From Bog-473 sp963788125 (GTDB taxonomy: Bacteria > Actinomycetota > Acidimicrobiia > Acidimicrobiales > RAAP-2), in assembly GCA_963788125.1 (NCBI GenBank), contig CAWBFN010000002.1, positions 1,178,001-1,242,000 on the forward strand: DNA of 64,000 nucleotides, in the 5' to 3' direction. Both the position numbers and the translations under genes were made by a program. The notes under the pieces are model-generated. The model searched no databases and had not been told where the DNA came from. It was given only the letters and a program-made list of their open reading frames with translations. This document shows positions 34,851 through 44,899 of this stretch, in pieces. Each line of letters starts with the position of its first letter. Position 1 is the stretch's first letter.

Positions 34851-35338
34851 CTGGTGCTTCAGTGATTCATGATGGGAATCCTGTCGGCAGTAGTGGAATC
34901 GTGTTCATTACCGGGCGGGTGGAGTCTGATTGTCAGAAAGCTCATCGTTAGATCCATTCAAAAGGCGATGGAGGTGAACAGTTCGTGGCGTCCAGGTTGA
35001 ATTGTGCGGTGCAACGGCACAAGCTCACAATTACGGCAACGAGGATCTGCTTTCCGGGATCAAGGTTAACACTGACGCCATGGCCGGGACGATCGAGCTT
35101 GTCCAGCTAGGATTCGTGAAAATCTCAGAATCGTGAGAATTGCTGCCATGCAACCTGCTCCCCGCACACACGGCACTATAACGCGGTGGCCAGTGCGATT
35201 GTTCACGTTGTCAATTGAAACTGGCAGCGTGAAGCCACTCGGCGTAGCCGCTGAGGGCCTGGTCCACCGGTCGCCGCGTACGATGCCGGCCTGCGCCTCG
35301 CTACCGCCGTCCGACGGCGATGCCGGAACCCCTTGGCT
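34851..35338. other. intergenic, nothing recognised
   Basis: About 490 bases. The minus-strand frame covering 35066-35713 is a shadow of the PPOX gene and its upstream region. No repeat, RNA or gene could be supported. Confidence 0.4.
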
Positions 35339-35758
35339 ATGAGCTCGATCCCTGAAAGCGTTCGGGCGATACTCGAGTCCTCGGCGCTGGCGCACCTTGT
35401 CACCTTGGGACGCGATGGCAGCCCGCAAGTCTCGATTGTCTGGGTCGGCCTCGATGGAGATGAGATCGTCGCCGGACACTTGGCGGAGCGCAGCAAGGTC
35501 CGTAATATCCGCAACGACCCTCGGGTTGCCCTGTCCTTCGAAACGAGCGGCCACAACGAACGCGGGCTCGTTGAGTATCTCGTCATCCACGGGATAGCTC
35601 GTATCTCCGAGGGGGGCGCTCCCGCTCTCCTCCAGCGGCTCGCTCACACTTACCTCGGGTCTGAGGTTCAGTTCCCGCCGCCCGAGGCTGCCCGGCCCGG
35701 CTATATCACCCACATTACCGTCGGCCGGATCACAGGAGTCGGGCCATGGGCAGGGTAG
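35339..35758 (+). CDS. PPOX-class F420-dependent oxidoreductase
   Basis: 139 residues from ATG 35339. Split beta-barrel flavin/F420 fold of the pyridoxamine-phosphate-oxidase superfamily: IPESVRAILESSALAHLVTL, GRDGSPQVSIVWVGLDGDEI, HLAERSKVRNIRNDPRVALS and a C-terminal strand ending ITVGRITGVGPW. The KVRNIRNDPRVALS segment is typical of the actinobacterial F420 branch. It reduces small substrates using reduced F420; the substrate is not evident. Stand-alone gene. Confidence 0.87.
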   Translation: MSSIPESVRAILESSALAHLVTLGRDGSPQVSIVWVGLDGDEIVAGHLAERSKVRNIRNDPRVALSFETSGHNERGLVEYLVIHGIARISEGGAPALLQRLAHTYLGSEVQFPPPEAARPGYITHITVGRITGVGPWAG

Positions 35759-36146
35759 CTAGTCGAGTCCATCCACCTCAAGTTGTGCGGGGAGTCATCC
35801 CATGCTGGTGAGCGGCTACGACGGCACCCGGCCACTACAAAAGCTGGGTGAATCTGTGTCTTTCGGTCCTGCTTGTGCAAGTCGAGGATCAAGACGGCGC
35901 AGAGCGTGGCGGACCGCTAAGAACCCACCGATGGGAGCGGTGGTGGTTGCGGTCAATCGGATTAAGGACCATCAGTCGCGACGAGCCGGAAGCCGAGGTT
36001 CGCTCCTCATGTCCGATAAACGGCGAGGATGAGGACCCGCGGGTCGGTGCGAAGCGTCGAGGACGTCGAGCACCCAGCTGTATGAATGCGGAAATTGGTT
36101 GAATCGGACAGAATATGTTGGTGTACTAGTGCCATAAGGAGGGGCC
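35759..36146. other. intergenic, nothing recognised except a ribosome site at its end
   Basis: 390 bases of non-coding appearance. The promoter of the molybdenum enzyme gene must lie near its end; aaggagg is at 36136-36142. Confidence 0.4.
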
Positions 36147-36758
36147 ATGGCAAAACTGACCAGAGGATTCCTTGGTCGTGGGAAGGCAGCCCGCGATCCC
36201 CGTCTACCTCCCGGTCAATACGACACCGGAGACCAGTGGCCCGTACTCAACGCAGAAGTCACCCCCCAGCTGGATCTTGCGTCATGGTCGTTCTCCGTAG
36301 AGGGGCTCGTGTCACGCCCGACGACCTGGACCTGGGATGAGATCCACGGTCTGCCAGGGTCGGCCTACTCCGGCGACATTCACTGCGTCACGACCTGGTC
36401 CAAGCTCGGAGTGCAGTTCAGCGGTGTCTCGGTCGACACCCTCCTCGATATCGCGGGTTTGGATGCGAGCGCCAGCTACGTGGTGGCGTTCTGCCATACC
36501 GGCTATACCACCAATCTCCCGCTGGCCGACGTCACCGGCGGTCGAGCGTGGGTGGTATGGGAGTACGAGAGTGCACCGCTGCCGATCGAACACGGGGGAC
36601 CGGCCCGCCTCCTTGTCCCGCATCTCTACTTTTGGAAGAGTGCGAAGTGGGTGGCCGGGTTACGGGTGCTCGACCACGACGAACCGGGGTTCTGGGAGCG
36701 CAACGGCTACCACGATCGGGGGGACCCTTGGCTCGAACAGCGCTACCAGGGTGACTAG
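36147..36758 (+). CDS. sulfite oxidase-like molybdopterin oxidoreductase
   Basis: 203 residues from ATG 36147 with aaggagg upstream. Molybdopterin domain of the sulfite oxidase family without haem or dimerisation domain, as in YedY-like stand-alone proteins. It begins RGFLGRGKAARDPRLPPGQY, then SFSVEGLVSRPTTWTWDEIH and DIHCVTTWSKLGVQFSG with the Mo-ligand Cys at residue 80. The end has PHLYFWKSAKWVAGLRVLDH and PGFWERNGYHDRGDPW, conserved in the family. No twin-arginine signal is visible, so it is probably cytosolic. The physiological substrate is unknown. Confidence 0.9.
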   Translation: MAKLTRGFLGRGKAARDPRLPPGQYDTGDQWPVLNAEVTPQLDLASWSFSVEGLVSRPTTWTWDEIHGLPGSAYSGDIHCVTTWSKLGVQFSGVSVDTLLDIAGLDASASYVVAFCHTGYTTNLPLADVTGGRAWVVWEYESAPLPIEHGGPARLLVPHLYFWKSAKWVAGLRVLDHDEPGFWERNGYHDRGDPWLEQRYQGD

Positions 36759-36899
36759 GGAGTGAACACGGATCAACGGCCTGGTGACCCATGGCAGGTC
36801 GCCACGGTCACCGACATCTTGGCTGACGCGATCGCCTTCGTCTGCGGCTCGCCCGCGGCACAGTGTGATCCTTCTCTCCCGAGACGACGAGCATGGGAC

Positions 36900-37496
36900 C
36901 GCGGGTGGGACTCTCGGTATAGAAGCGACCTGCACACTGGTCGCGCCGGCGCCGATCACCAGCATCGACGGCGGAACCGAGGAGAAACCCCAAGCGTCGC
37001 TGTGGGTGCAAGTCAAGTCGAAGCCGGGCAGATCCAGTCGCCGTGACATGCCACCTGTGCAGATGATGAACTTCTCGGCGCGAACCGGCGGTGCATACTC
37101 GCTTTCGATCAGGTGCGGGTCGACGAACCGGGCTGCTCCGGCGTGCTCGTAGATATCTATCCCAGACTGCTGGAGCTCTTCTCTTACTACCGAGTGGGCC
37201 CGCACGTCTTCGGTGACCTCTCGGACGCGATCAACCAACCGCTGGTAGTCGAGCTCAGGTTCACCGGCGGTGATGCCGTAGCGCGGTAGTTGCCTGGCCT
37301 CGCGGATCAGGCGCGCCGCGTGGGCCAGGGTGCGCACCGGGATCGGCCCGTCGGTGGCGGCCGTTCCGCCCAGCCCATCTCCCGTTATGAGCGCGGTCCG
37401 AGCTCCCAGTCGCGCCACGCGCAGCGCCGCGATCACACCGGCCGGGCCCCCGCCGACGACCACCACATCGAGATTGTCGTGGCTCGTGGAGGCCAT
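36900..37496 (-). pseudogene. FAD-dependent pyridine-nucleotide oxidoreductase (MerA/SthA-like), C-terminally truncated
   Basis: From ATG 37496: NLDVVVVGGGPAGVIAALRV (FAD loop), then GDGLGGTAATDGPIPVRTLA in place of the redox Cys pair GGTCxxxGCxPSK, which marks a member lacking the disulfide. Next YEHAGAARFVDPHLIES, KFIICTGGMSRRLDLPGFDL and the second dinucleotide loop MLVIGAGATSVQVASI. Beyond this (about 36925) family sequence stops; a frame with ESPTRGPMLVVSGEK appears, then unrelated DNA abutting the molybdenum enzyme gene. The NAD-binding remainder and dimerisation domain are missing, so no functional enzyme is expected. Confidence 0.75.
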
Positions 37497-37653
37497 CGCA
37501 CCGATTATAGGGACGCCAGAGTGCTCGACTCCAACCCCCCGCGGTAGCGTCGCCATAGTATGAAAGATATGGGCTACCGGCAGTTCCTGCTAGACCAGTG
37601 GTGAAGCCAGGCCTTGGCGCGGCGATAACCGAGCGGGCTAAGAAGACGCCCCA

Positions 37654-38298
37654 GTGAACTACAAGTCGCTTGACATCTACTGGGTAATCGACACGTTCTT
37701 GCTCTTGTTGATCGGGGTGGGACCGAAGATCGCCCTGGTACCTTTCCTAGAGATCACCGCAGCCCTCGATAACAAAACCAAGGCCCTCGTCGTCCGCAAA
37801 ATGCTCACCACCGCTGGCGTGGTCTCGCTTCTTTTGGTCGGACTGGGCGAGCTGCTGGCACGACTACTTCACTTCTCGACGGGATCGCTTTCGGTCGCCG
37901 GCGGCCTCATCCTGGTCATCATCGCAACCACCATGGTGCTCGGCACAACCGAGCCAAAGGACAGTCAGGCCATAAAGGGACGCGATCCGCTTCGTGTCGC
38001 CACCTTCCCGCTCGCCGTTCCCTATCTGCTCAACCCTGCGGGCATCGTGACACTGGTGACACTCTCAGCCGAGGCAGACTCGGTGGGCGTGTTCGCCATG
38101 GTGCTGGTCCTGCTGTGCGTGGTGCTCGCTTTGGACGTCGCCGTATTCCGGTGGGCCAACCGAGTCAGCGACCATCTCGATGAGAGCCGCATGCTCGTGA
38201 CCGAAAAGGTCTTCGGGATCCTTCTGGCTGCCCTGGCCGTTCAACTCATTCTGGACGGACTCCACAGCGCCGGCGTCATACACCTGACCACGCACTGA
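37654..38298 (+). CDS. MarC family integral membrane protein
   Basis: 214 residues from GTG 37654 with six predicted helices: DTFLLLLIGVGPKIALVPFL, AGVVSLLLVGLGELLARLLH, LSVAGGLILVIIATTMVLG, then PLAVPYLLNPAGIVTLVTLS (the family P.A.P...PG/AG.I motif), GVFAMVLVLLCVVLALDVAV, and a C-terminal helix. MarC (UPF0056) proteins have no proven transport function. Its 3' end meets a decayed IS481 remnant from the other strand. Confidence 0.85.
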   Translation: MNYKSLDIYWVIDTFLLLLIGVGPKIALVPFLEITAALDNKTKALVVRKMLTTAGVVSLLLVGLGELLARLLHFSTGSLSVAGGLILVIIATTMVLGTTEPKDSQAIKGRDPLRVATFPLAVPYLLNPAGIVTLVTLSAEADSVGVFAMVLVLLCVVLALDVAVFRWANRVSDHLDESRMLVTEKVFGILLAALAVQLILDGLHSAGVIHLTTH

Positions 38299-38406
38299 AC
38301 CGGCAGGCGAACAACGTGGCCGTGATCTGGTCGCACGTCTCGATCGGCTGGTCCTAGCCGTCGGTCCGGAACCCTTGCTTTGGGTGTGCGATGCTGGGCG
38401 GCGGTA

Positions 38407-38950
38407 TGGGGCGCCCAGCATCGGTTGAGGCGATCCCTTCGTCGGGGGTTCCTGCCGAGCTGTGTCACTGCCTTGTCGTCGAGTCCGGACACGTTGTCGA
38501 CGCTGCTGATGGGTGGGCCCCCGATTGCCGTGTGGTGCCGGTGATAGTTGTACATGTGGAGCCACTTGTCGAGTGCCCTCGTTCGGGCCGCCTCTGAGCG
38601 ATAAGGCCGTGCGTAGGCCCATTCGTTGAGTAGGGTCCGGTTGTAGCGCTCTACTTTGCCGTTGGTCTGGGGGCGGTAGGGCTTCGTCCGGGTGTGGACG
38701 ATTGCTGCAGTCACCAGCTCGGCGCCGAAAGCCGCGGAGCGATAGTACCCGCCGTTGTCGGATCAATACTCGTTCGATGGTGGTGTTGCCATAGGAGGCG
38801 AAGGAAGAAGGCCCTCGCTCGTCTCCAAAAGCTCAGGACTGTGGTGGCTTGTTCGTTGGCGTGGACCTCCGAATAGGCAAGTCGGGAATAGGCATCGACG
38901 GCAACGCCAAATGGGCATTGCTCGGACGTGCCAAGGCGGGAAGGACATTT
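38407..38950 (-). pseudogene. IS481-type transposase remnant (integrase core)
   Basis: Decayed rve-type transposase. The best frame (minus, 38714 downward) reads RTKPYRPQTNGKVERYNRTL, LNEWAYARPYRSEAARTRAL and KWLHMYNYHRHHTAIGGPPI, ending near NVSG, the usual end of IS481 transposases. Upstream, other frames keep AVDAYSRLAYSEVHANEQAT and DNGGYYRSAAFGAELV (the second Asp). The N-terminal helix-turn-helix and first Asp region are gone. No terminal repeats or target duplication could be identified. Confidence 0.75.
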
Positions 38951-38973
38951 GCTAGAACTCCCGCGTCTGCTCG

Positions 38974-39786
38974 TCAGCCGTCCTCGCTGGAACTACGGAG
39001 CCCGCCTCGCTGCCCCGGGCGATAGCTGTTGATGACCTTGGCCAGGGCTGTCACTAAAAACAGTTGTCCGATGAGCATCTCTCCCACGGCAAATGTCTGA
39101 CCGGGATTGTCGGCCGGAACGAGGTTCCCGTAACCGGTGGTGGTGAGGGTCGTAAACGAGAAGAACAGATCCTGGGGGAGGGAGCCGTCGCCTTGGGTCC
39201 CGAAAAAGGGACTCGGGTCGTTGGCCCCTACGGACCGGTAGAGGAAGCCAAAGAACATCCCGATCAAGGCATACGTGGCAAGCGCGCCGAGCACCGTCTC
39301 CAGGTCAATGGCGGGTCGGCGCAGAAGATGACGTGCGATGCAAAACGGCGCGACGAGGTAAAGAAGGCAGCTCACCGCTGGCAGGAACAACTCCGTGGTG
39401 TCCTTGTGCAGGACGACTCCGAGCACGGCCGCAACCAGAGCGACCACAAGGGCTACTTCGGCCACCACGCGCAGCAAGCGCGGCGCCTGTGAGGTTCGAA
39501 GGACGACCCAGACCGTGGTCATCTGGACCACTAGCACCAGCGAACCGGCCCATCCCTCGGTGAGCGTTACGGACAGCACGTAGGTCAGCAAGATGAGAAG
39601 AAGCACCATCGCGTAGCTATCGGGCGCAACGACAGCCTCGATGAACCGCCTGGGCCTCGACGCGTCGGTCTCGTTATCCAACGGATCTTGCATCGCATTA
39701 TCCTCGCGCTTGAGCGCTACTCCGATATCGGCTGGTAACTCCAGAGCCTCGGATTCGGCGTCCAAAAGCTCGTCGAAGTACTCCAA
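38974..39786 (-). CDS. potassium channel family protein
   Basis: 270 residues; ATG 39786 or the internal ATG at 39693. Pore-loop channel: selectivity filter FSFTTLTTTGYGNLVPADNP, followed by the inner helix GEMLIGQLFLVTALAKVINS. Upstream are about five hydrophobic segments (SYAMVLLLILLTYVLSVTL, SLVLVVQMTTVWVVL, VVAEVALVVALVAAVLGVVL, LFLPAVSCLLYLVAPFCIA, YALIGMFFGFLYRSV), more than the two of a KcsA channel. No RCK domain. Expected to conduct K+ through the cytoplasmic membrane. Confidence 0.87.
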   Translation of the reverse strand: MEYFDELLDAESEALELPADIGVALKREDNAMQDPLDNETDASRPRRFIEAVVAPDSYAMVLLLILLTYVLSVTLTEGWAGSLVLVVQMTTVWVVLRTSQAPRLLRVVAEVALVVALVAAVLGVVLHKDTTELFLPAVSCLLYLVAPFCIARHLLRRPAIDLETVLGALATYALIGMFFGFLYRSVGANDPSPFFGTQGDGSLPQDLFFSFTTLTTTGYGNLVPADNPGQTFAVGEMLIGQLFLVTALAKVINSYRPGQRGGLRSSSEDG

Positions 39787-40048
39787 TAACCGTCGAGACG
39801 TCGTCCGGGCTTAGCCGCACGCCAAGTCCAAACGGCACCATCATGAGCGACTTGGCATTATTACAAGCGTGTAATCTGCTTCCGCTCCCATGGCCGCTCA
39901 CTAAACGACCATGGCCCTGTCGATCGGGCTTGGGCTGTACGTCACGCCCAGAGCATGCACAGCCTCGTGAACTGAAGCTAGGGTCGACGGTGCCCAGCCA
40001 CGACGCATTGAGGTGTCGAAAAAACGGGCGTCGTCTCTCGGAGCGCCT

Positions 40049-40705
40049 ATGGTTCTTGATCTCATCCTCATCGGATTGGCGATCACCCTCGAACCCATCC
40101 CTCTGACCGCCTTCATCCTCGTCCTCGCATCGAAGAACGGGACGAGAAAGGGGGCGGGCTTCATCTTTGGCTGGCTACTATCGCTTGCCATAGTCATCAC
40201 CGTCACGATTCTGGCGACGGGCAACAACCCCCCGAAGTCGAACACGGCTCCGTCACTGGCGTCGCTTGCTGTGAAGATCGCCATCGGTGTCGTTCTGGTG
40301 GTCATAGGGGCCCGCCGGTGGCGAAGGATGGGACAGCCCAAACCGCCAAAGAAGACCCCCAAGTGGCAGACCGGCATCGACGACATGTCGCCGTGGTATG
40401 CGATGGGTCTCGCCCCCTTGACCCAGCCCTGGGGTCTGGTGGCAGCCGGTGTGGCCACCATCACCGAAGCAAAGCTCGCGTCCTGGCAGGACTATGTGGC
40501 GATCATTGGCTTCTGCCTCATTGCGACCGGTGCCTACATCGTGATGGAGCTCTATGTCGGGTTCCGGCCGGACCAAGGTCAGGCACTCCTTGCCCGTCTC
40601 CGAAACTGGATGGACACCCACACGGACCAGGTGATCGTCATCGTGTCGTTGGCGATCGGGCTCTGGCTGGTCGGGAAGAGCGTGTACCTGCTGGTCACGT
40701 CATGA
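40049..40705 (+). CDS. GAP family (Sap-like) membrane protein
   Basis: 218 residues from ATG 40049 with GGAG upstream. Matches the GAP / sulfolipid-1-addressing (Sap) family of actinobacteria: LDLILIGLAITLEPIPLTAF, ILVLASKNGTRKGAGFIFGW, then PWYAMGLAPLTQPWGLVAAG in the middle and IVIVSLAIGLWLVGKSVYLL at the end; about six helices. In mycobacteria, relatives assist glycolipid export; here only envelope transport can be inferred. 118 bases upstream of a ClC gene, possibly same transcript. Confidence 0.85.
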   Translation: MVLDLILIGLAITLEPIPLTAFILVLASKNGTRKGAGFIFGWLLSLAIVITVTILATGNNPPKSNTAPSLASLAVKIAIGVVLVVIGARRWRRMGQPKPPKKTPKWQTGIDDMSPWYAMGLAPLTQPWGLVAAGVATITEAKLASWQDYVAIIGFCLIATGAYIVMELYVGFRPDQGQALLARLRNWMDTHTDQVIVIVSLAIGLWLVGKSVYLLVTS

Positions 40706-40822
40706 CGGCAGGCACCTTGGCATCGAGGTCTCGGTCCGGTCTGACATGGTCGCATCAGAGTCACCCGAGCTCGCGGGTAGACCACCCGAGGAAACAGCGA
40801 TCGACCCGCGGAACGATCTCCC

Positions 40823-42220
40823 GTGGCTGAACCAGCGGCAGCACCAGCCGATCCGGGAGCTCTGATATTGACCAACGACTATCGACGCTTGCTCGTCGTG
40901 GCGGCCATCATCGGCGTCCTCGTTTCCCTGGCTTCGTGGGGGTTTCTCGAACTGATCCACCAGATGCAGCAATGGGTGTACAAGGACCTGCCGAACGGCC
41001 TTGGATTCGCTGGGGCTCCCCCCTGGTGGCCGTTGCCGGTGCTGGGGGTGGCGGGCCCAATCATCGCCTTCGCTGTGACCCGTCTGCCCGGAAGTGGCGG
41101 CCACCTCCCAGCCGAGGGCCTCAAGGCCGGCCCACCCACGGAGCCGATCGAGTTGCCTAGCCTACTGTTGGCGGCTCTCGCGTCGATCGGGCTCGGGCTC
41201 GTGCTTGGACCGGAGGCGCCGCTTATCGGCTTAGCAACGGGTTTGGCCATTCTGGCTGTCCGGCGGGCACGCAAGGACGCCCCCGATCAGGTCGTCGCCC
41301 TGTTGGCTGCCGCCGCCGCGTTCGCCGCCGTCTCGTCGCTATTCGGCTCGCCCATCGTCGCAGCGGTCATCATCATCGAAGCCAGCGGTTTGGGAGGGCC
41401 GACCCTTCCGGTCATCTTGCTCCCGGGTCTGATCGCCGCCGGCATCGGCTCGCTCGTCTTCATCGGGATGGGCTCGTTGACCGGTCTCAGCTCGAGTGCC
41501 TATGCGGTCGCCCCCTTATCCTTGCCGCACTACCGCGAGCCTGATGTGGCGGCCTTCGGCTGGACGATCCTTCTCGCCGTGGTGGTGGCCATAGTCGTCG
41601 TCCTGATCGTTCGGCTCGGACGCTCAACCGCGGCGATCGTGTCGAGGCGACCATTCATTGCCGTCACGGCCGCTGCTTTGCTGGTGGCGGGCCTGGCCAT
41701 CGCCTTCGCCGAGATCACGGGACAGCCGGACAGCCTCGTGCTCTTCTCGGGGCAGGACACGATGGGGCCTCTCGTCGCCACTGCGTCCACTGTCAGTCTC
41801 GGGACGCTCGGGTACCTCGTGGTCTTCAAGGGGGTGGCCTGGGGACTCTCCCTGGGCAGCGGGCGAGGGGGTCCGACATTTCCCGCCATGTTCCTAGGCA
41901 TCGCGGGCGGCCTCCTTGCGGCGCATCTGCCCGGCTATGCCGAGACGCCGGCGGTGGCGGCCCTCATGGGTGCGGCGACCGTGTCGGTCCTGCGGCTCCC
42001 GTTAGCCTCAGTCATGATCGCCCTCATCGTCTCGCAGGCTGGTCTGTCAACTGCGCCGCTGATCATCGTCGCCGTTGCCGCCGCCTACATCGCGGCCGGG
42101 TCGATTGACGCTCGGCTTGGTTCGGCCGCCAAGAGGTCAGTCCCCGCTCAGGCGCAGGCTGTCGAGAGTGCCGATTTACGACCCACCGCCGAGGCCCAAC
42201 CCGGCGATCCGCAGCCGTGA
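40823..42220 (+). CDS. ClC-type chloride channel/antiporter
   Basis: 465 residues from GTG 40823. ClC signature motifs: PGSGGHLPAEGLKAG (GSGIP position), LGLVLGPEAPLIGLATGLAI (G(K/R)EGP position, gating Glu retained, Pro before and Ala after it), SSLFGSPIVAAVIIIEASG, and SGRGGPTFPAMFLGIAGG (GxFxP). About ten helices; no CBS domains. Altered GSGIP and GREGP motifs place it in a divergent ClC branch whose ion preference is uncertain. It may exchange anions for protons. Confidence 0.9.
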   Translation: MAEPAAAPADPGALILTNDYRRLLVVAAIIGVLVSLASWGFLELIHQMQQWVYKDLPNGLGFAGAPPWWPLPVLGVAGPIIAFAVTRLPGSGGHLPAEGLKAGPPTEPIELPSLLLAALASIGLGLVLGPEAPLIGLATGLAILAVRRARKDAPDQVVALLAAAAAFAAVSSLFGSPIVAAVIIIEASGLGGPTLPVILLPGLIAAGIGSLVFIGMGSLTGLSSSAYAVAPLSLPHYREPDVAAFGWTILLAVVVAIVVVLIVRLGRSTAAIVSRRPFIAVTAAALLVAGLAIAFAEITGQPDSLVLFSGQDTMGPLVATASTVSLGTLGYLVVFKGVAWGLSLGSGRGGPTFPAMFLGIAGGLLAAHLPGYAETPAVAALMGAATVSVLRLPLASVMIALIVSQAGLSTAPLIIVAVAAAYIAAGSIDARLGSAAKRSVPAQAQAVESADLRPTAEAQPGDPQP

Positions 42221-42406
42221 ACGGCCAGTCGCCCTGCCCCGGGCTGGGGATGGCAGGCGACCCGCTGGATCTCCTTCAATGCCGGCCCAAAGCGGGCTCA
42301 TCCGCGGTTGCGCTATGAGCTCAAGTGGGGGTTGACCTCGGACTGCCGATCATGCATTGTCGGACTCAGCTATCCGAGGCCATCCATCCCCCGATAGGAG
42401 GGCAGC

Positions 42407-44815
42407 ATGAGTGATATCGATCGAAGTCGTTTGCCGATCCGCAGACCCGACTTCTCGGGAAGCGTCAGCAAGACACTTGACGGATCACAGCCAGACTGGA
42501 ATCTGATCGGCCATCCGACACCACCTGAGGGCGCTCCGAACGTGTTATTGGTCCTCATCGACGATGCCGGGTTCGGCAACCCGAGCACGTTCGGCGGTCC
42601 CATCCAGACGCCCAACTACACCCGCATCGCGGATGGTGGTCTTCGCTATAACCGTTTCCATGTCACGGCGCTGTGCTCACCCACCCGCGCCACGCTACTG
42701 ACGGGGCGCAACAACCACGCAGTTGGCTTCGGATCTATCGGTGAGTTCGCCGGCGGCTTTCCCGGTTACTCGGCGACCCTTCCACGCGACTGTGCGCCTC
42801 TACCCCGGATTCTCCGGGATAATGGCTACAGCACGGGGATCTTCGGAAAGTGGCACCTCACACCCGACAGCCAACAGGGCGCCGCCGGCCCCTTCGATCG
42901 CTGGCCGAACGGCTGGGGTTTCGACTACTTCTACGGCTTCCTCGGGGGAGGGTCGAGCCAGTGGGATCCTTGCCTGGCCGAGAACCAGAAAGTCATCGGC
43001 ACCCCTGCGAGCTACTACGACGAGGACAACCCCTTCTACTTCCCCGATGCGATGGCGGATCGGACCATCGAGTGGCTACACGCGATACGTGCCCAGGACC
43101 ATGACAAGCCCTTCTTCGTGTACTTCTCGACCGGCTGTAGCCACGCGCCTCACCACGTCTACAAGGCGTGGGCCGACAAGTACAAGGGGAAGTTCAATCA
43201 GGGATGGGACAGGCTTCGGCAAGAGACGTTCGCTCGCCAAAAGGAGTTAGGGATAATCCCTGCCGGCACCGAACTCACCCCTCGGGACAAAGCGTTTCCG
43301 GCATGGGATGAGGTTCCCGACAACCTGAAGGCGTTCTACGTACGCCAGATGGAGGTCTACGCCGGGTACTCCGAAAACGCGGACTACAACGTCGGTCGAG
43401 TGATCGACGCCATCGACGAGCTAGGCGAGCTCGACAATACGCTCATCCTGTGGATCTGGGGCGACAATGGCGCCAGCATGGAGGGAACGATCACCGGCTC
43501 GTTTAACGAGCTCACCATGCAAAATGGCATCCCGTTGACCGATGAGATCCAGCTCCAGCTCTCGGAGCTGTACGGCGGACTTGATCAGTGGGGTGCCGCC
43601 ATCATGGACCCTCACTACTCGGCGGCGTGGGCGTGGGCCGGGGCCGCGCCCTTCCAGTGGGGCAAACAGGTAGGTTCGCACCTCGGTGGGACCCGTGACC
43701 CCCTTGTCGTGCATTGGCCTGCTCGGATCAAAGATGCCGGGGCACTGCGCACCCAGTTCACGCACGTCATCGACGTCGCTCCTACCATTCTCGACGTCGC
43801 AGGGATTCCGTCGCCCGACGCAGTCGACGGGATCGAGCAGGAACCGATGCACGGGGCGTCGTTCACGGCATCGTTCACCGATGGCGCTGCCCCCGAGCAC
43901 CGTACCCAGCAGTACTTCGAGACCATCGGCAACCGGGGCATGTACAAAGACGGGTGGTGGCTCGCCATGAAGACCGAGCGCATCCCCTGGGATCTCACCC
44001 CCGAGGCCCTTGGTCCGTACGCACCTGGCATCTGGGACCCCGACGCCGGCCCGGCTGAGCTCTACTACTTGCCCGATGACTTCTCGCAAGCGAAGGACCT
44101 CGCAGCCGACCATCCGGACAAGGTGCAGGAGCTCAAGGATCTGTTTTGGAAGGAGGCTGAGAAATACAAAGTATTGCCTCTGCTCGGGGCGCTCTCGATG
44201 TTCTTCGGCATCGTGCCCCCGATCCCCGAGAAGACAACCTTCGAGTTCCGTGGCGACGTCGAGAACGTAATGCCGGGCATGATCCCGAGGATCTACAACC
44301 GCTCGTACACGATCACCGCGGATCTCGTCGTGCCCGAGGAGGGTGCCGAAGGTGTGATCGTGGCTGAGGCCGACCACCTGGGTGGCTTTACCCTCTATGT
44401 CGAGGAGGGCAAGCTGAGGCACACCTATTCGATGATGGGCGTCTTCGTCTATAAACAAGTGGCCGATGAGGACCTACCTCCCGGAGAGGTGACGGTGCGG
44501 TTGGAGTTCGCTGCCGATGAGGCGAAGCCGGCCACGGGCGGCGATGTAACCCTGTTCGCCAATGACCGACAGATTGGCAAAGGTCGAATGGACCACACCG
44601 TGCCGATTCGATTCTCTGGATACGCGGGCATGGACATCGGGCGCGATAACGGCGGCGTCGTGGACAGCGACTACGAAAACAAGAAGCCTTTCCCGTTCAC
44701 TGGCACGGTGAAGAAGGTGGTGTTCGACATCACGCCACATCTCGCTGACCAAGACGAGCTCGGTGTGCACACCGCCGAGCAGCACGGTCAGGCGGCTCAC
44801 GCCCTGTCGGAGTGA
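42407..44815 (+). CDS. arylsulfatase
   Basis: 802 residues from ATG 42407 with aggagg upstream. Formylglycine-dependent sulfatase: VLLVLIDDAGFGNPS supplies the calcium Asp pair, LCSPTRATLLTGRNNH has the Cys (residue 90) that is oxidised to formylglycine, GIFGKWHLTPDSQ the conserved Lys/His, ILWIWGDNGASMEG further metal ligands, and KQVGSHLGGTRDPLVVHWPA the last conserved Lys/His region. The C-terminal 200 residues form the usual extra domain of the long arylsulfatases (AtsA-type). No signal peptide is visible. The formylglycine-generating enzyme is not in this window. Hydrolyses sulfate esters, releasing sulfate. Confidence 0.95.
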   Translation: MSDIDRSRLPIRRPDFSGSVSKTLDGSQPDWNLIGHPTPPEGAPNVLLVLIDDAGFGNPSTFGGPIQTPNYTRIADGGLRYNRFHVTALCSPTRATLLTGRNNHAVGFGSIGEFAGGFPGYSATLPRDCAPLPRILRDNGYSTGIFGKWHLTPDSQQGAAGPFDRWPNGWGFDYFYGFLGGGSSQWDPCLAENQKVIGTPASYYDEDNPFYFPDAMADRTIEWLHAIRAQDHDKPFFVYFSTGCSHAPHHVYKAWADKYKGKFNQGWDRLRQETFARQKELGIIPAGTELTPRDKAFPAWDEVPDNLKAFYVRQMEVYAGYSENADYNVGRVIDAIDELGELDNTLILWIWGDNGASMEGTITGSFNELTMQNGIPLTDEIQLQLSELYGGLDQWGAAIMDPHYSAAWAWAGAAPFQWGKQVGSHLGGTRDPLVVHWPARIKDAGALRTQFTHVIDVAPTILDVAGIPSPDAVDGIEQEPMHGASFTASFTDGAAPEHRTQQYFETIGNRGMYKDGWWLAMKTERIPWDLTPEALGPYAPGIWDPDAGPAELYYLPDDFSQAKDLAADHPDKVQELKDLFWKEAEKYKVLPLLGALSMFFGIVPPIPEKTTFEFRGDVENVMPGMIPRIYNRSYTITADLVVPEEGAEGVIVAEADHLGGFTLYVEEGKLRHTYSMMGVFVYKQVADEDLPPGEVTVRLEFAADEAKPATGGDVTLFANDRQIGKGRMDHTVPIRFSGYAGMDIGRDNGGVVDSDYENKKPFPFTGTVKKVVFDITPHLADQDELGVHTAEQHGQAAHALSE

Positions 44816-44899
44816 TCTAGCGCGACGAAACATCCCAATCGAGTGAAAGTGCCCACTGCACATTTTGTCCAGGTTTGCTTTCGGGAGCTGTTCCCTCGC

